Assembly: GCA_052180195.1 (NCBI GenBank)
Contig: CP197469.1
Origin: Gottfriedia sp002574545
GTDB lineage: Bacteria > Bacillota > Bacilli > Bacillales > Bacillaceae_G
Reading direction: 5' to 3' (one strand)
Length of the DNA: 64,000 nt
Of this stretch, positions 52,201 to 62,113 are shown piece after piece (within the stretch, counting starts at the first letter, position 1; the number at the start of each line of letters is the position of its first letter). The notes below the pieces were generated by a model that was given only the letters and a program-made list of their open reading frames with translations, searched no databases and was not told the origin of the DNA. A program made the position numbers and the translations under genes.

Positions 52201-53152
52201 ATTTTGTTTCTAAAGGTAGCTCTAAGTGCTGGCGAAGATCATTTGAAATATTTTTTCTGTCTTCATCCGAAACAAGTAAATAATAAATTTTATCAATCAA
52301 TTTACCTTGACCTGTAATCTGCGTTTCTGTAATATTCTTCGCAGCCAAACGATAGTCTTTTTGAATTGATATCATATCATCTAAGCTAAAGTTTGTCACA
52401 ACATTCTTTTGAATCGCTTGTAAAATCGATTGATAGTTTGTTAAAGAAGAGATTGTTGCCCCTTTTTTAATAACCGCATCAATCACTTGTCTTTGTCGCA
52501 GCTGACGTCCAAAGTCACCTCTTGGATCTTGCTTACGCATACGAGAATAAAGTAATGCATCATCACCATTTAAATGCATTGGTCCTTTAGTGAAATGAAC
52601 TCCACCATAAGTAAAGTCTAAGTCATTATTCACATCAACTCCACCTACTGCTTCAACGATATCTTTAAAGCCTTCCATATTTACTTCAAGATAATAATCG
52701 ATTGGAATGTTCAAAAAATTTTCAACCGAGTCAACTGCCATTTGAATACCACCAAATGCGTACGCGTGATTAATCTTATCTTGTTTACCCTTACCAACGA
52801 TTTCAGTTCTCGTATCACGTGGAATACTTACCATCTTTGTTGTATTAGTATTCGGATTAACTGTTAACACAATCATCGTATCCGAACGACCTTTATCACC
52901 AGGACGATGGTCAACACCTAATAGTAAAATCGAGAAAGGTTCTTTCTTTTCAACACTTACTTCTTCTTTACGTTTATCAGTTTTCTTTATGTCTTTATAA
53001 ATTACGTCTGATGTCTTATTTACATTGTGGTAAATTGAATAAGCATAACCGCCTATTCCTAGACCAATGACAACTAGTACACTTACTAGGGTTAGTAGAA
53101 CTTTTTTTGTCGTGGACATTTGTTTAGATGAGCGTTTCTCTGATCTGGACAC
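52199..53152 (-). CDS. LytR-CpsA-Psr family glycopolymer ligase, copy 2
   Basis: A 317-residue paralog of the LCP protein at 49754-50707, collinear along its full length, with the same transmembrane helix (~17-38) and LCP motifs (LGVDHRPGDKGRSDTM, SIPRDTR, SRMRKQDPRGDFGRQ). It starts with GTG at 53152 after AAGGAG. The two paralogs differ mainly in the C-terminal third, which may reflect different polymer substrates. Both are convergent with nothing and each has its own terminator. Confidence 0.9.
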   Translation of the reverse strand: MSRSEKRSSKQMSTTKKVLLTLVSVLVVIGLGIGGYAYSIYHNVNKTSDVIYKDIKKTDKRKEEVSVEKKEPFSILLLGVDHRPGDKGRSDTMIVLTVNPNTNTTKMVSIPRDTRTEIVGKGKQDKINHAYAFGGIQMAVDSVENFLNIPIDYYLEVNMEGFKDIVEAVGGVDVNNDLDFTYGGVHFTKGPMHLNGDDALLYSRMRKQDPRGDFGRQLRQRQVIDAVIKKGATISSLTNYQSILQAIQKNVVTNFSLDDMISIQKDYRLAAKNITETQITGQGKLIDKIYYLLVSDEDRKNISNDLRQHLELPLETK

Positions 53153-53206
53153 TTTTTTGCTCCTTCTTATTTCAAAATAAAAACCTACTTAAGAAATTGT
53201 TTATTA

Positions 53207-53231
53207 TTATCTAATTATATAAATTAGATAA
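53207..53231 (-). terminator. hairpin after beta-helix gene
   Basis: TTATCTAATT (53207-53216) and AATTAGATAA (53222-53231) form a perfect 10-bp AT-only stem. It may be a weak terminator; no strong T run follows. Confidence 0.35.
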
Positions 53232-53302
53232 TTATTTAAATTTTACTATACAAAAAGGAATATACAAATGATAATCCAAGCTCTTTAGCAATACAAGTAA
53301 GT

Positions 53303-54706
53303 TTATTCATTAGTTTCTGACCCTATGTTATCTTTTATTATTACATTTTTAAGCTGTTTATCATTAGGGAATGAAATACTTTTATCTGAAATACTTAAGA
53401 GTACATTGTTATTAATTACTGAATTTGAAACGTTTGATAGTAAAGCAATACCTGTTTTTGCTCCTTTTATGTAATTAGTTACAACCAAACCTGAATTAGA
53501 TAATCTAATGGCTTGGTCTGGGCAATTAATAATACGATTTCCTGTAATTGTTCCTCCTGATACTACAATACCTCTATATCTTGGTTTTACTATCAAATTA
53601 TTAGCGATAATACCATTTAATGGACTACCTTGATTACTAATCACTCCGTCAGTTAAAGAACCACAATGATAAAATTCGTTATTTGAACAATCAAAAAATT
53701 CTCCAAAATAAGGTCCACCGGCTAAATTATAACAGCGATTATTAATAAACTTTATTTTTGTTGAAGATAAATTTAATGCTGTTGGTGATGTTATATTCCT
53801 AATGATATTGTTCGAGATAGTAATATCATACACTGTATCACCCATTGATTCACATTTAATAGCTTGTTCTAGGTTATCAAAGATGTTCCCAGTAATCAGG
53901 ATATTCTGTGTAAAAATTTCGCATGTTACACCTACATGTTGGGTATTTTTAAAATTATTTTCAGTTATAATTATCCTTTCGACTGAAACAGATTTAGGAT
54001 CACTGTCATTTAAACCCAGACGAATACAATGTCCATCTCCGATATTCATAAAATAGTTCGCTTTAATTATCCAATCAGAGCTTTTTATTGTAACAACATC
54101 ACAACCTTTCGAATTACCACAATCTATAAATCTATTACCTAATATCTGCACATTTGGACTTTTTGCCACATCTGAAACAATGAGTTTACTATGAAAATTG
54201 GTAAATATATTATTTCTAATTGATGTGTTCTTAGCTTTTTTTAATTTAATTGCAGACAATTTATTTGCACCTTGTAATGCAGCATTACCATCGAACTTTA
54301 ATCCTTTGACAACGCATCTCCCTTTTAACTCAAGCATAAAAGATGTAGAATTACTTTTCCATTTAAGTGTACCATTCCCAAAAAGAACTACATCCTGTAA
54401 GACAAGCTTATCAATAATGTATTCTCCTTTTGGTACAAAAATATATTTGGATTTTGCTCTTGCATTTATAAATGCTTGAGTTGCATCAGTTCCGTCTGCC
54501 TTGGCTCCTTGACTTTTGATGTTTATAGCAATATCCCTCAACTCTTCATTTATATCGCTAATTTCATCATAAATTGAATTACCAACTTTTTCTTTAAAAG
54601 TACTTGGTAAAGTATTTTCAGAACTTCTTATATTTCCAATTCTTAAGCCAAAAAAATAAGCTAGTAACATTAGAAAACCATTTATCAGGAAGTTTCTCCT
54701 CTTCAC
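53303..54706 (-). CDS. exported right-handed parallel beta-helix protein
   Basis: A 467-residue protein. The N-terminus MKRRNFLINGFLMLLAYFFG has a twin-arginine-like RRNFL motif followed by a hydrophobic stretch, so Tat export or membrane anchoring is likely. After a helical region (~45-65), GAKADGTDATQAFINA and FVPKGEYII are the start typical of pectate-lyase/tailspike-like beta-helices. The rest is made of N-rich rungs (NNIFTNF, GNRFIDC, GNIFDNL, NNIIRNI). Such proteins bind or cleave polysaccharide. No catalytic set can be assigned. It follows the heparinase-like operon in the same direction. Confidence 0.75.
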   Translation of the reverse strand: MKRRNFLINGFLMLLAYFFGLRIGNIRSSENTLPSTFKEKVGNSIYDEISDINEELRDIAINIKSQGAKADGTDATQAFINARAKSKYIFVPKGEYIIDKLVLQDVVLFGNGTLKWKSNSTSFMLELKGRCVVKGLKFDGNAALQGANKLSAIKLKKAKNTSIRNNIFTNFHSKLIVSDVAKSPNVQILGNRFIDCGNSKGCDVVTIKSSDWIIKANYFMNIGDGHCIRLGLNDSDPKSVSVERIIITENNFKNTQHVGVTCEIFTQNILITGNIFDNLEQAIKCESMGDTVYDITISNNIIRNITSPTALNLSSTKIKFINNRCYNLAGGPYFGEFFDCSNNEFYHCGSLTDGVISNQGSPLNGIIANNLIVKPRYRGIVVSGGTITGNRIINCPDQAIRLSNSGLVVTNYIKGAKTGIALLSNVSNSVINNNVLLSISDKSISFPNDKQLKNVIIKDNIGSETNE

Positions 54707-54912
54707 ATAATCCCCCCTATTTAATACTTACTTTTATCCATAAGTAAATAAAAGATTTTTGTTTAGTTTATTATCTCACAGATCCAAGAATTTTTTAGAA
54801 ATACATTTGTATTTATTTCTAATCTTGTATCTTACTGAAAAAAAAAACGGAGCTAATTTATATTTTAGGATTATGTTCATAAATTACTAATGGATTAGCA
54901 AAAAAACATAAA

Positions 54913-54940
54913 ACCCACAAAAAACTAATTTCTTGCGGGT
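54913..54940 (-). terminator. terminator of lyase operon
   Basis: ACCCACAA (54913-54920) pairs with TTGCGGGT (54933-54940, one mismatch), with inner A/T pairing. T-rich sequence follows on the minus strand. Confidence 0.65.
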
Positions 54941-54987
54941 CTTTATACTTTATAACTACATATATTAGATAGATTCAGAGAATACTT

Positions 54988-55563
54988 CTATTTGATAATA
55001 AACTCTCTTGTCCATTTAGAAACCTTATTACCATAATTATCTTTTACAAATAACTTTATACGATATGCCCCTGATTCAATCGGTGTCCACTCTAAAAGAT
55101 TAGTAGTTGTAAAGGGTATATAATCTACTCTTTCCCCATCTTTATATATATACCAAGCATACTCTAATTCTTCCCCTTCAACTTCAGCTACCCAATTGAT
55201 AGTTGTTCCCCATGATTGAGGACTTTGCTTATTTGGAACAATTTTTCTGATGTCTCCTTGGTCTAAGTTATCAACTACTTTGTATTCTGATGACCATTCT
55301 GAAACTTTATTGCCATCTTGATCCTTTACAAATGCCTTTATAAAATACTTACCTGGTTCTTTAGGAATCCAATTTAATACATTTGATACATTAAATGGTA
55401 CAAATTCTACCCTCTCTCCACCTTTGTAAATATACCAAGCGAATTCTAAGTTATTTCCAGTTGCGTCTATTTCCCATTTAACATTAGTATTTATAATAGA
55501 AGGGCTTAGCTTGTCCACTTTTAGTAAATTTATAGTAATACGTTCTGTTGTTAAAATTGACAT
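54988..55563 (-). CDS. two-repeat beta-sandwich protein (Y_Y_Y/Ig-like)
   Basis: A 191-residue protein made of two tandem ~80-residue repeats, at about 18-96 and 112-190. Each carries AWYIYK followed by an ERV pair, NW or EW, then Y-x-I-K and FVKDxxGNKVS. This resembles triple-tyrosine (Y_Y_Y) or Ig-like domains that bind surface carbohydrate. There is no signal peptide, so location is unclear. It lies 19 bases after the heparinase-like gene and is co-transcribed. Confidence 0.7.
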   Translation of the reverse strand: MSILTTERITINLLKVDKLSPSIINTNVKWEIDATGNNLEFAWYIYKGGERVEFVPFNVSNVLNWIPKEPGKYFIKAFVKDQDGNKVSEWSSEYKVVDNLDQGDIRKIVPNKQSPQSWGTTINWVAEVEGEELEYAWYIYKDGERVDYIPFTTTNLLEWTPIESGAYRIKLFVKDNYGNKVSKWTREFIIK

Positions 55564-55582
55564 ACACTTTTCCCCTTAATTT

Positions 55583-57514
55583 TTATTCTTTTAACTTTTG
55601 TTTTATCTCTACTAATTCATCATAATATCTTAGCCTTCTCTGTCTCTCAGCGCGATATTTTTCTCTATATTCAAAGTTTTTTTGTTCCTTAATGGCTTCC
55701 TTAATTTTGGGCTGATTTATATAATTCATATTAATGAATTGGTCATTTAAAACTAAATATTCCTGGTTAGTAGCCATAATAATTTTTAGATTATTCTCGT
55801 TCCAACGAACGTTTATAATATCATCTTCCCAGGCAAATTTTATATTTAACGGTTTTTCAGGATTAAGGGAAATCTGAGTAGCAAAATCGGCATCTCTTCC
55901 ATTTTGCTGGGAATTCATACAAAAAGTTGGTTCGAGTTTTGCATAACTTTGTGATACCCAACCTAATAAAGGATCTTCTAAACCTTTTACCAATTTGACT
56001 GATATGTCTTTACTTTTATGAATATGTTTTAAAGAGATAACCGAATTTCCTTCGATAATACCAGTAATTATTCCATTTTTATTTTGACAGTTTATTGATG
56101 GGTCAAAATGGAAATTTTGTTGAAAATCATGTTCTTTGTAGCCTTGTAATCTGTCAATAACAACAAAGTCATAAGGTTTTAAAAATAAAAATAACCTTTG
56201 ATGCACAACTCCTGGATAAAGACAATGTATACCACTAACAAACGAAAAGTTTTGATTAAAACAATAACTTGTTAAACCTGATTTCCCAATATTATTTCTA
56301 GAAGTATTTGTATTCTCACCATCTACAGTAACCGTATTATGTGCTTTTGTTGAAACAACATATTGCCGTTCTGGGCTATCATAAACATAGTTATACTTTC
56401 CTGAATCTACAAGTAATGGTTGACCATGACCAAATATCGTAATTGATAAATCGTCATGATGTTTATGAACTCTCGAGTGAAAACTACTATAAAAAATAGA
56501 TTGAATTGTTTCTTGATCAAACTCCCACTTATTTCTTAAGCTTGCATATCCACCATCTGGAAAAAGTGTATCTAATTGATCGGGTTGCTTTCCATTAATT
56601 CCATTGCTGCTAATATATTCTATCTCACTTAGATTTTTACCAGTAGGGTCCTTCAATAGGTTCGGTTCTATCGGTAACATTACACTATCCCCAATTGGAG
56701 GAAATTGACCATCGGGCTGTAAAGTATATGCTAAGTACTTCATCGATTTATTTAAAATACGCTCTAAATTACCATTGTTCTCAATTTTATTTTCCTTAAT
56801 AAAAGATAAAACATTAAACAAACGATTACCTAACATATATACATAATGTGGAGAATGCTCACTATAACTTCCATCTGACATAAATAAATGATTTAATTGT
56901 CTTTCAAATCTTTTTAAAGAAAGTTCTTTCCTAAAAGTTGCCTCTGGCATCTGAAAAAATACAACAGATGCTATCAATAAAGCAATGTCTTGATCCATCC
57001 CGTGATTATGTTTTTCCATGTAAAAATCAGGATCAGTTAATTTTGTGCAATGCACATTTACAAGTTCATAGAATTCTTCATATATTTCATCATTCCATAA
57101 TTCTTGTCTCCAAATTTCATATACTTTGCAAATAATTATTAATCGAAGTGCAGTTGAATGATCATGCCAGGCCATTTCAGACTCTGATGAATGGAAATTA
57201 TGTTTCTTCCAATCTAAAATAATATCTATTGCCTTCTCTAGATACTTTTTTTCTCCAAAGACTTTAAAGCCATCGATAAGATATTCTAAATATTTAAGAC
57301 TATGAAACCAAAACCTCCAACTCCTATCACAAGGATTGATTATCCAACAGTTATCCCCTTCTATTTTTACTTTTGGGTATCTTTTATCCTTGAGAAGTAC
57401 ATCACATAGAAGATCATCACATCTCTCCAATAATGTGTTATTGTTCAATTTAGTTACTAGTCTTAATATATCAATTTCCTCTTTATTTTTAATTCTAAGT
57501 GTCATATCTTTCAT
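55583..57514 (-). CDS. heparinase II/III-family polysaccharide lyase-like protein
   Basis: A 643-residue protein with an N-terminal alpha/alpha-toroid (~10-300) and a C-terminal beta-sandwich (~320-600). WHDHSTALR at 116-124, HNHG at 169-172 and SRVHKHHDDLS at 347-357 match the catalytic and metal-binding segments of heparinase II/III and alginate lyase families. These cleave uronate-containing polymers by elimination, which fits a locus making ManNAcA. No signal peptide is present. AGAGG precedes the ATG. It follows the long glycosyltransferase gene by 40 bases. Activity is inferred. Confidence 0.8.
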   Translation of the reverse strand: MKDMTLRIKNKEEIDILRLVTKLNNNTLLERCDDLLCDVLLKDKRYPKVKIEGDNCWIINPCDRSWRFWFHSLKYLEYLIDGFKVFGEKKYLEKAIDIILDWKKHNFHSSESEMAWHDHSTALRLIIICKVYEIWRQELWNDEIYEEFYELVNVHCTKLTDPDFYMEKHNHGMDQDIALLIASVVFFQMPEATFRKELSLKRFERQLNHLFMSDGSYSEHSPHYVYMLGNRLFNVLSFIKENKIENNGNLERILNKSMKYLAYTLQPDGQFPPIGDSVMLPIEPNLLKDPTGKNLSEIEYISSNGINGKQPDQLDTLFPDGGYASLRNKWEFDQETIQSIFYSSFHSRVHKHHDDLSITIFGHGQPLLVDSGKYNYVYDSPERQYVVSTKAHNTVTVDGENTNTSRNNIGKSGLTSYCFNQNFSFVSGIHCLYPGVVHQRLFLFLKPYDFVVIDRLQGYKEHDFQQNFHFDPSINCQNKNGIITGIIEGNSVISLKHIHKSKDISVKLVKGLEDPLLGWVSQSYAKLEPTFCMNSQQNGRDADFATQISLNPEKPLNIKFAWEDDIINVRWNENNLKIIMATNQEYLVLNDQFINMNYINQPKIKEAIKEQKNFEYREKYRAERQRRLRYYDELVEIKQKLKE

Positions 57515-57554
57515 AAAAGATACCTCTTTTCTATAAGCATGGCAATTTAATAGA

Positions 57555-60368
57555 CTAGATATCTTTATAAACTTCTTGATACCTCTCAGCTAATTTACTC
57601 CACGCTCTATTATTCTCCACCCATTTTCTACCTTGTTTCGCTAAATGCATATTGCTTTCTGCTTTCTTAATACAATCTACTAATGATGAAACATCTTCTG
57701 ACTTGAAAACTAATCCTGTTTCTCCCTCAATAACCATTTCCCTTAAAGCTGGAATATCACTTACTAGTGCTAATTTCCCCATTGCCATTACTTCAAAAGG
57801 TTTTAGAGGGGTAACAAGTTGGCATACTTTTGCACTTGTTCTTGGAAAAGGAAATACATCAATAACAGAGTAATAATCCTTAACTTCATCATGCGGTATT
57901 CGTCCTACAAAAGTAACAACATCATCTAAGTCCAATTCATTTGTTAGTAGTTTAAGATCTGGGAGCGCTTTACCATCACCAACTAACACAAACTTTATTT
58001 TCAGATTTGTTTTTTTCAATTCAGCTAAAGCTTTTAATAAATAGTCTAGACCCTCATAATGGGTTACAGATCCAATAAAACCTAACACCAACTTGCCTTC
58101 TAAGTCTAATTTTTTTATTAGTTCTACATTAGGACTCTGTGGGCTAAACTTTTTTACATCTACACCATTAGGCACAAAATAAATCTTTTCTTCAGGAATT
58201 CCTAGTTTAATAAGATGTTCTTTTAAACTTTTACTAATAGCAACCACACGATCAGCCGTATGACAACAAATCAACTCGTAGTTTTCGTGTAATAAATAGC
58301 GCTCGGAATTTTCAAATCCATCTGTTTTTGTACACTGGGTGTCATGCCAAAGTCCTCTTACCTCATAAACAGTTGGAATATTATATTTTTGTGCAACCTT
58401 CAAAGCAGGTAATGCATTTTGAAAATTTGATGCTGCATGAACCAACCTTGGATTTATTTGTCTAATTACCCTACCAAACTGGTCAGCGTAAACCTTAAAA
58501 TAATTACTCATAGGAACTGTATTTAGAATGGCATTCCCCTTTTCATCATAAAGACGATAATGTTCAATGCCGTTATGGACCTCTTTAACAATACTTTCTT
58601 CTGCTTCCTGAACTAATGGCCAGCCTAGTTTTGTAACTACTACAGGATTTAAGTTCGCATTCTTTTGATGCTCTACGATTTCTATACTTCTTATTGTATA
58701 TCCATTTACTTCTGGTAGAGATTTGTTTAATACATGAACAATTGTTTCATTTCTAGTGACTTCTTTCCTTTTCCTTGACCAGTTCCACTCTTTTTTTAGT
58801 AAGGAATATTCATCAAAAGCCATATCATACTCTTGATTAAACAATCGATTAGGTGCTATTTTACCTAATCTCCTGATAAACCTTAGCCTTTGGCTTATGT
58901 TTCCTAATTGATTATGACTTGCAATCATCCGCCTCAACACGTTTACGTTATTAGGACTAATACTATATGCTTGTTCACCAAATTGCAGAGCCAATTTGTA
59001 TAATTTTTTCTCATGACAGTACTTAGCGATATATAAGAGAATTTTTAGCTGTTTCTCTTTAGAAAAATTACTTAAATACTCATCTACTTTTAATATTTGT
59101 CCTTGTTCTATATACCAACGTGTTTGAAGAACATCCCATTTATGAATCCCTGTTAAGTTTTTTGATAAGATTTCAAAGGATTTCTCGGTAAATGGTAATC
59201 TTAGTGAGGAGCTAACAAATGGTTCAATTAAACTTAATAAAAAAGGCTTGTAAATTCTAATAGGTAAGTTTCCGCCTGTAAGAACAATTTGTAAGAAACT
59301 TTCTTGACTGCCACTAAACTTAATTCCGGAAAACAACTCATGGAACCCTCTGCAATTAACTAGTAGGTGAAGTGCATCATGACTACATAAATCAAGAAAA
59401 CCTTCATCTATTATCATTCTCAGATCGTTATAATATTTCTTTTTTAGTCCATTTTCTTCTAGGGTTCTAATAAGACCGTTATATAAAATTTGTGACCGGT
59501 CACCCTCTTTATATGCTTTTATCAACAATTTTAAAGCATTTTCTGGATTATTTTCTCTTAGTTCTTTTTCGGCTGAAGCTACATACTTAATGCCATTTTC
59601 AATTATATTGGTATTGATATTTCTTTGTTCTACTAACTTATCGATTTCAATAGAAAATATTGCAAAAATCTCAGGTTCTTTAACTATTGCCTTAGTTAGT
59701 AAATTAAAGCCCAGCTGTCCTTCTTCTTCAGGTAAGCTATTTAACCATTCAATACAGTTCCTAACATCTTCACTATCTAATAATTTAAAATTTTTATTAT
59801 ATGTCAAAAGGAAAGACTCCCATGTGGCTCCCGTTCGTTCAAGTTCTTTATATGTTTCTATCAAGTTATTATAACGGTCGGTATGATTACTAAAAATTTC
59901 ACATAACTGACGAGCTTTCGAGGGTCCATGGTTTTTAGCTGCATATTTCACTATAAAATCTTTTTGTTTTTCATCTAAAGCAGAGGCAACTGATATTTGT
60001 TCATTTGCATCAATCAATTCTTGAACAGCTCTCAAGTTATAAAGAGTATTACTTTTCAAAAAGCTAATATCGTCATTATTTTTATTGATATCTTTTAATT
60101 CCATCCAGGCTCTTTTATATAAGCCTAAATTCCTCCATGCATATGCAGTTAAATATCTTTTTTGATCCTCCATTAGCCTATTGCATTGTTTTAAATGTTC
60201 TATAAACTTCTCCTGTTTATTAATACGACAAGAAATACGTAGTAGCCACTTGCCACCAATAATTTGCTTTTTTTTACCTACACATGAGTTAAAAATAACT
60301 CTTTGAATAGTATTATTACCAACGTACAAAGTAACTACATAACACAAAGCTAAAAAAGCTCTATACAC
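57555..60368 (-). CDS. large protein with helical-repeat N-terminus and GT4 domain
   Basis: A 937-residue protein. Residues ~45-540 are helical and TPR-like (YAWRNLGLYKRAWMELKDI; YCHEKKLYKLALQFGEQAYS). Residues ~560-935 are a family 4 glycosyltransferase, with VLNKSLPEVNGYTIR, VVAISKSLKEHLIKLG, FVPNGVDVKKFSP, LGFIGSVTHYEGLDYL and LKPFEVMAMGK. The N-terminal 20 residues are hydrophobic. The start is GTG at 60368, about 9 bases after GGAG. It heads the operon with the lyase and repeat proteins and may form a complex through its repeats. Confidence 0.8.
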   Translation of the reverse strand: MYRAFLALCYVVTLYVGNNTIQRVIFNSCVGKKKQIIGGKWLLRISCRINKQEKFIEHLKQCNRLMEDQKRYLTAYAWRNLGLYKRAWMELKDINKNNDDISFLKSNTLYNLRAVQELIDANEQISVASALDEKQKDFIVKYAAKNHGPSKARQLCEIFSNHTDRYNNLIETYKELERTGATWESFLLTYNKNFKLLDSEDVRNCIEWLNSLPEEEGQLGFNLLTKAIVKEPEIFAIFSIEIDKLVEQRNINTNIIENGIKYVASAEKELRENNPENALKLLIKAYKEGDRSQILYNGLIRTLEENGLKKKYYNDLRMIIDEGFLDLCSHDALHLLVNCRGFHELFSGIKFSGSQESFLQIVLTGGNLPIRIYKPFLLSLIEPFVSSSLRLPFTEKSFEILSKNLTGIHKWDVLQTRWYIEQGQILKVDEYLSNFSKEKQLKILLYIAKYCHEKKLYKLALQFGEQAYSISPNNVNVLRRMIASHNQLGNISQRLRFIRRLGKIAPNRLFNQEYDMAFDEYSLLKKEWNWSRKRKEVTRNETIVHVLNKSLPEVNGYTIRSIEIVEHQKNANLNPVVVTKLGWPLVQEAEESIVKEVHNGIEHYRLYDEKGNAILNTVPMSNYFKVYADQFGRVIRQINPRLVHAASNFQNALPALKVAQKYNIPTVYEVRGLWHDTQCTKTDGFENSERYLLHENYELICCHTADRVVAISKSLKEHLIKLGIPEEKIYFVPNGVDVKKFSPQSPNVELIKKLDLEGKLVLGFIGSVTHYEGLDYLLKALAELKKTNLKIKFVLVGDGKALPDLKLLTNELDLDDVVTFVGRIPHDEVKDYYSVIDVFPFPRTSAKVCQLVTPLKPFEVMAMGKLALVSDIPALREMVIEGETGLVFKSEDVSSLVDCIKKAESNMHLAKQGRKWVENNRAWSKLAERYQEVYKDI

Positions 60369-60817
60369 TCAAATCATCTCCATTATTTAACTCATTCTAA
60401 CCTACTGCGCGAAACTAAAGTGTATATTTACTTAATTGAACTTCTACCGATCTCAAACGTTTATTAAAGTTTAAATAAATTAATATAATAATTCGTTTTC
60501 TTTAGTAGGGGTATCGGAATGTTTGATTAGCTATATATAAATTCTTAGATAAATAGATTAGTAAATTTTATGCTTAATAAATACTTATATTTTGTATGCC
60601 TTTAAAAATGCATTTTTCAAACATTAACAAATAATTTAGTTAAATAAGAGAAGGGCCGATAATAAACTAAATTATCAGCCCTATTAATCTAATATCCAAT
60701 TGATAATTCATTACTTCCTCTAAACAAATAGTGAATTTAATTATTAGTTCTAAATTAGCAATGGATATTCACACTAAAACATAAGCTAATACAATTTATA
60801 AATCTTATTTAGAAATT
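60369..60817. other. intergenic region between wecC copy 2 and lyase operon
   Basis: This 449-base AT-rich stretch carries the wecC terminator and should hold the promoter of the downstream operon. No ORF or RNA gene is recognised. Confidence 0.5.
60652..60682 (-). terminator. terminator-like hairpin after wecC copy 2
   Basis: AGGGC and GCCCT close a stem continued by GATAAT/ATTATC around AAACTAA, with one mismatch. The following T run is weak, so read-through is possible. Confidence 0.55.
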
Positions 60818-62095
60818 TTATAAAAGAACCAATTCTTTTTTAGTGTATTCATATAAGTTCCCGAAATTAATGTATTCGAATTCAGATGATATATTCTGTA
60901 CAACATTTTTAGTATCAAATACACGTTTATTTGCCATATTTCTAAATTCGTCAAACTTCAATGTTTTAAACTCATTATGATCTGTTAAGATTACAACTAA
61001 ATCAGATTGATAAACAGATTCTCTTATATCTTCAATAACAAAATCACTAATCACATGTGGATCAAAAGCGCGGATTTCATATTTTCCTTGTTCTTTTAAT
61101 TCATTAAAAATTTCAATTGCAGGACTTTCTCTTATATCATCAACGTTTCCTTTATATGTTAGTCCAAATACTGTAACTATTTTTCCGTCAACCTTTTCCA
61201 TTAATGTATTGATATTCTCTACTACAAAATTAGGCATTGACGTATTAATTTCTCTTGCTAAATTTATCATTTTTGCAGTTTCTGGTGCTTTAGCAACGAT
61301 AAAATAAGGATCAACAGCTAAGCAATGTCCTCCTACACCAGGACCCGGTGTGTGTAAATTCACCCTTGGATGTTTATTAGCCATTTCAATTACATCTAAA
61401 GCATTTATGTCTAATTCATTACATACTTTAGTTAGTTCATTTGCTAAAGCAATATTAACGTCTCTAAATGTATTTTCCATGAGTTTAGACATTTCAGCTG
61501 TCTTTGCATCAGTTTTAATAATTTCACCTTTTACAAAAGTACCATAAACTTTCGCCCCTGCTTCAGTACAAGCAGAAGTAACTCCACCTACGATTCTGTT
61601 GTTATAAATTAACTCATGAAGAATTTGTCCTGGTAGAACACGTTCAGGGCAGTGGACTAAATAGATATCTTTCCCAACTTCGAATCCTGCTTCTTCAATT
61701 AATGGTTTTACTTGATCATCCATACTTCTTGGAGCAATTGTAGATTCTACTATTAATACATTACCTTTTTCTAAATATGGAATAACTGAATTAACTGCAA
61801 ATAATACATACGAAAGATCACAAGACTTATACATATCATCGTTATTTGGAGTTGGTACTGAAATAATGAAAGTATCGGCTTTTTCAGGTGTTAAAGACGC
61901 ACGAAAAGTCTTCTTTTCTATTACTTCATTTAAAGCATCTTGTAAACCTGGTTCTTCTATATGGATTTTACCTGCATTAAGTGAATCAACAACTCCAGCA
62001 TTTATATCAACACCTAGGACATCAACCCCGTATTTAGCAAACATAATTGAAGTTGGTAATCCTATATAGCCTAATCCCATTGTACAAATCTTCAT
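60818..62095 (-). CDS. wecC: UDP-N-acetyl-D-mannosamine dehydrogenase, copy 2
   Basis: A 425-residue paralog of the protein at 25910-27193, aligned without gaps through the NAD domain: GLGYIGLP at 7-14, VPTPNND, HCPERVLPG and the catalytic cysteine C258 in GVGGHC. The C-terminal domain is more diverged. It makes UDP-ManNAcA. It lies downstream of a GT4 and a second mnaA in the same direction, forming a compact ManNAcA set. Confidence 0.88.
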   Translation of the reverse strand: MKICTMGLGYIGLPTSIMFAKYGVDVLGVDINAGVVDSLNAGKIHIEEPGLQDALNEVIEKKTFRASLTPEKADTFIISVPTPNNDDMYKSCDLSYVLFAVNSVIPYLEKGNVLIVESTIAPRSMDDQVKPLIEEAGFEVGKDIYLVHCPERVLPGQILHELIYNNRIVGGVTSACTEAGAKVYGTFVKGEIIKTDAKTAEMSKLMENTFRDVNIALANELTKVCNELDINALDVIEMANKHPRVNLHTPGPGVGGHCLAVDPYFIVAKAPETAKMINLAREINTSMPNFVVENINTLMEKVDGKIVTVFGLTYKGNVDDIRESPAIEIFNELKEQGKYEIRAFDPHVISDFVIEDIRESVYQSDLVVILTDHNEFKTLKFDEFRNMANKRVFDTKNVVQNISSEFEYINFGNLYEYTKKELVLL

Positions 62096-62113
62096 TTTTT
62101 TCCCTGCTTTCTA

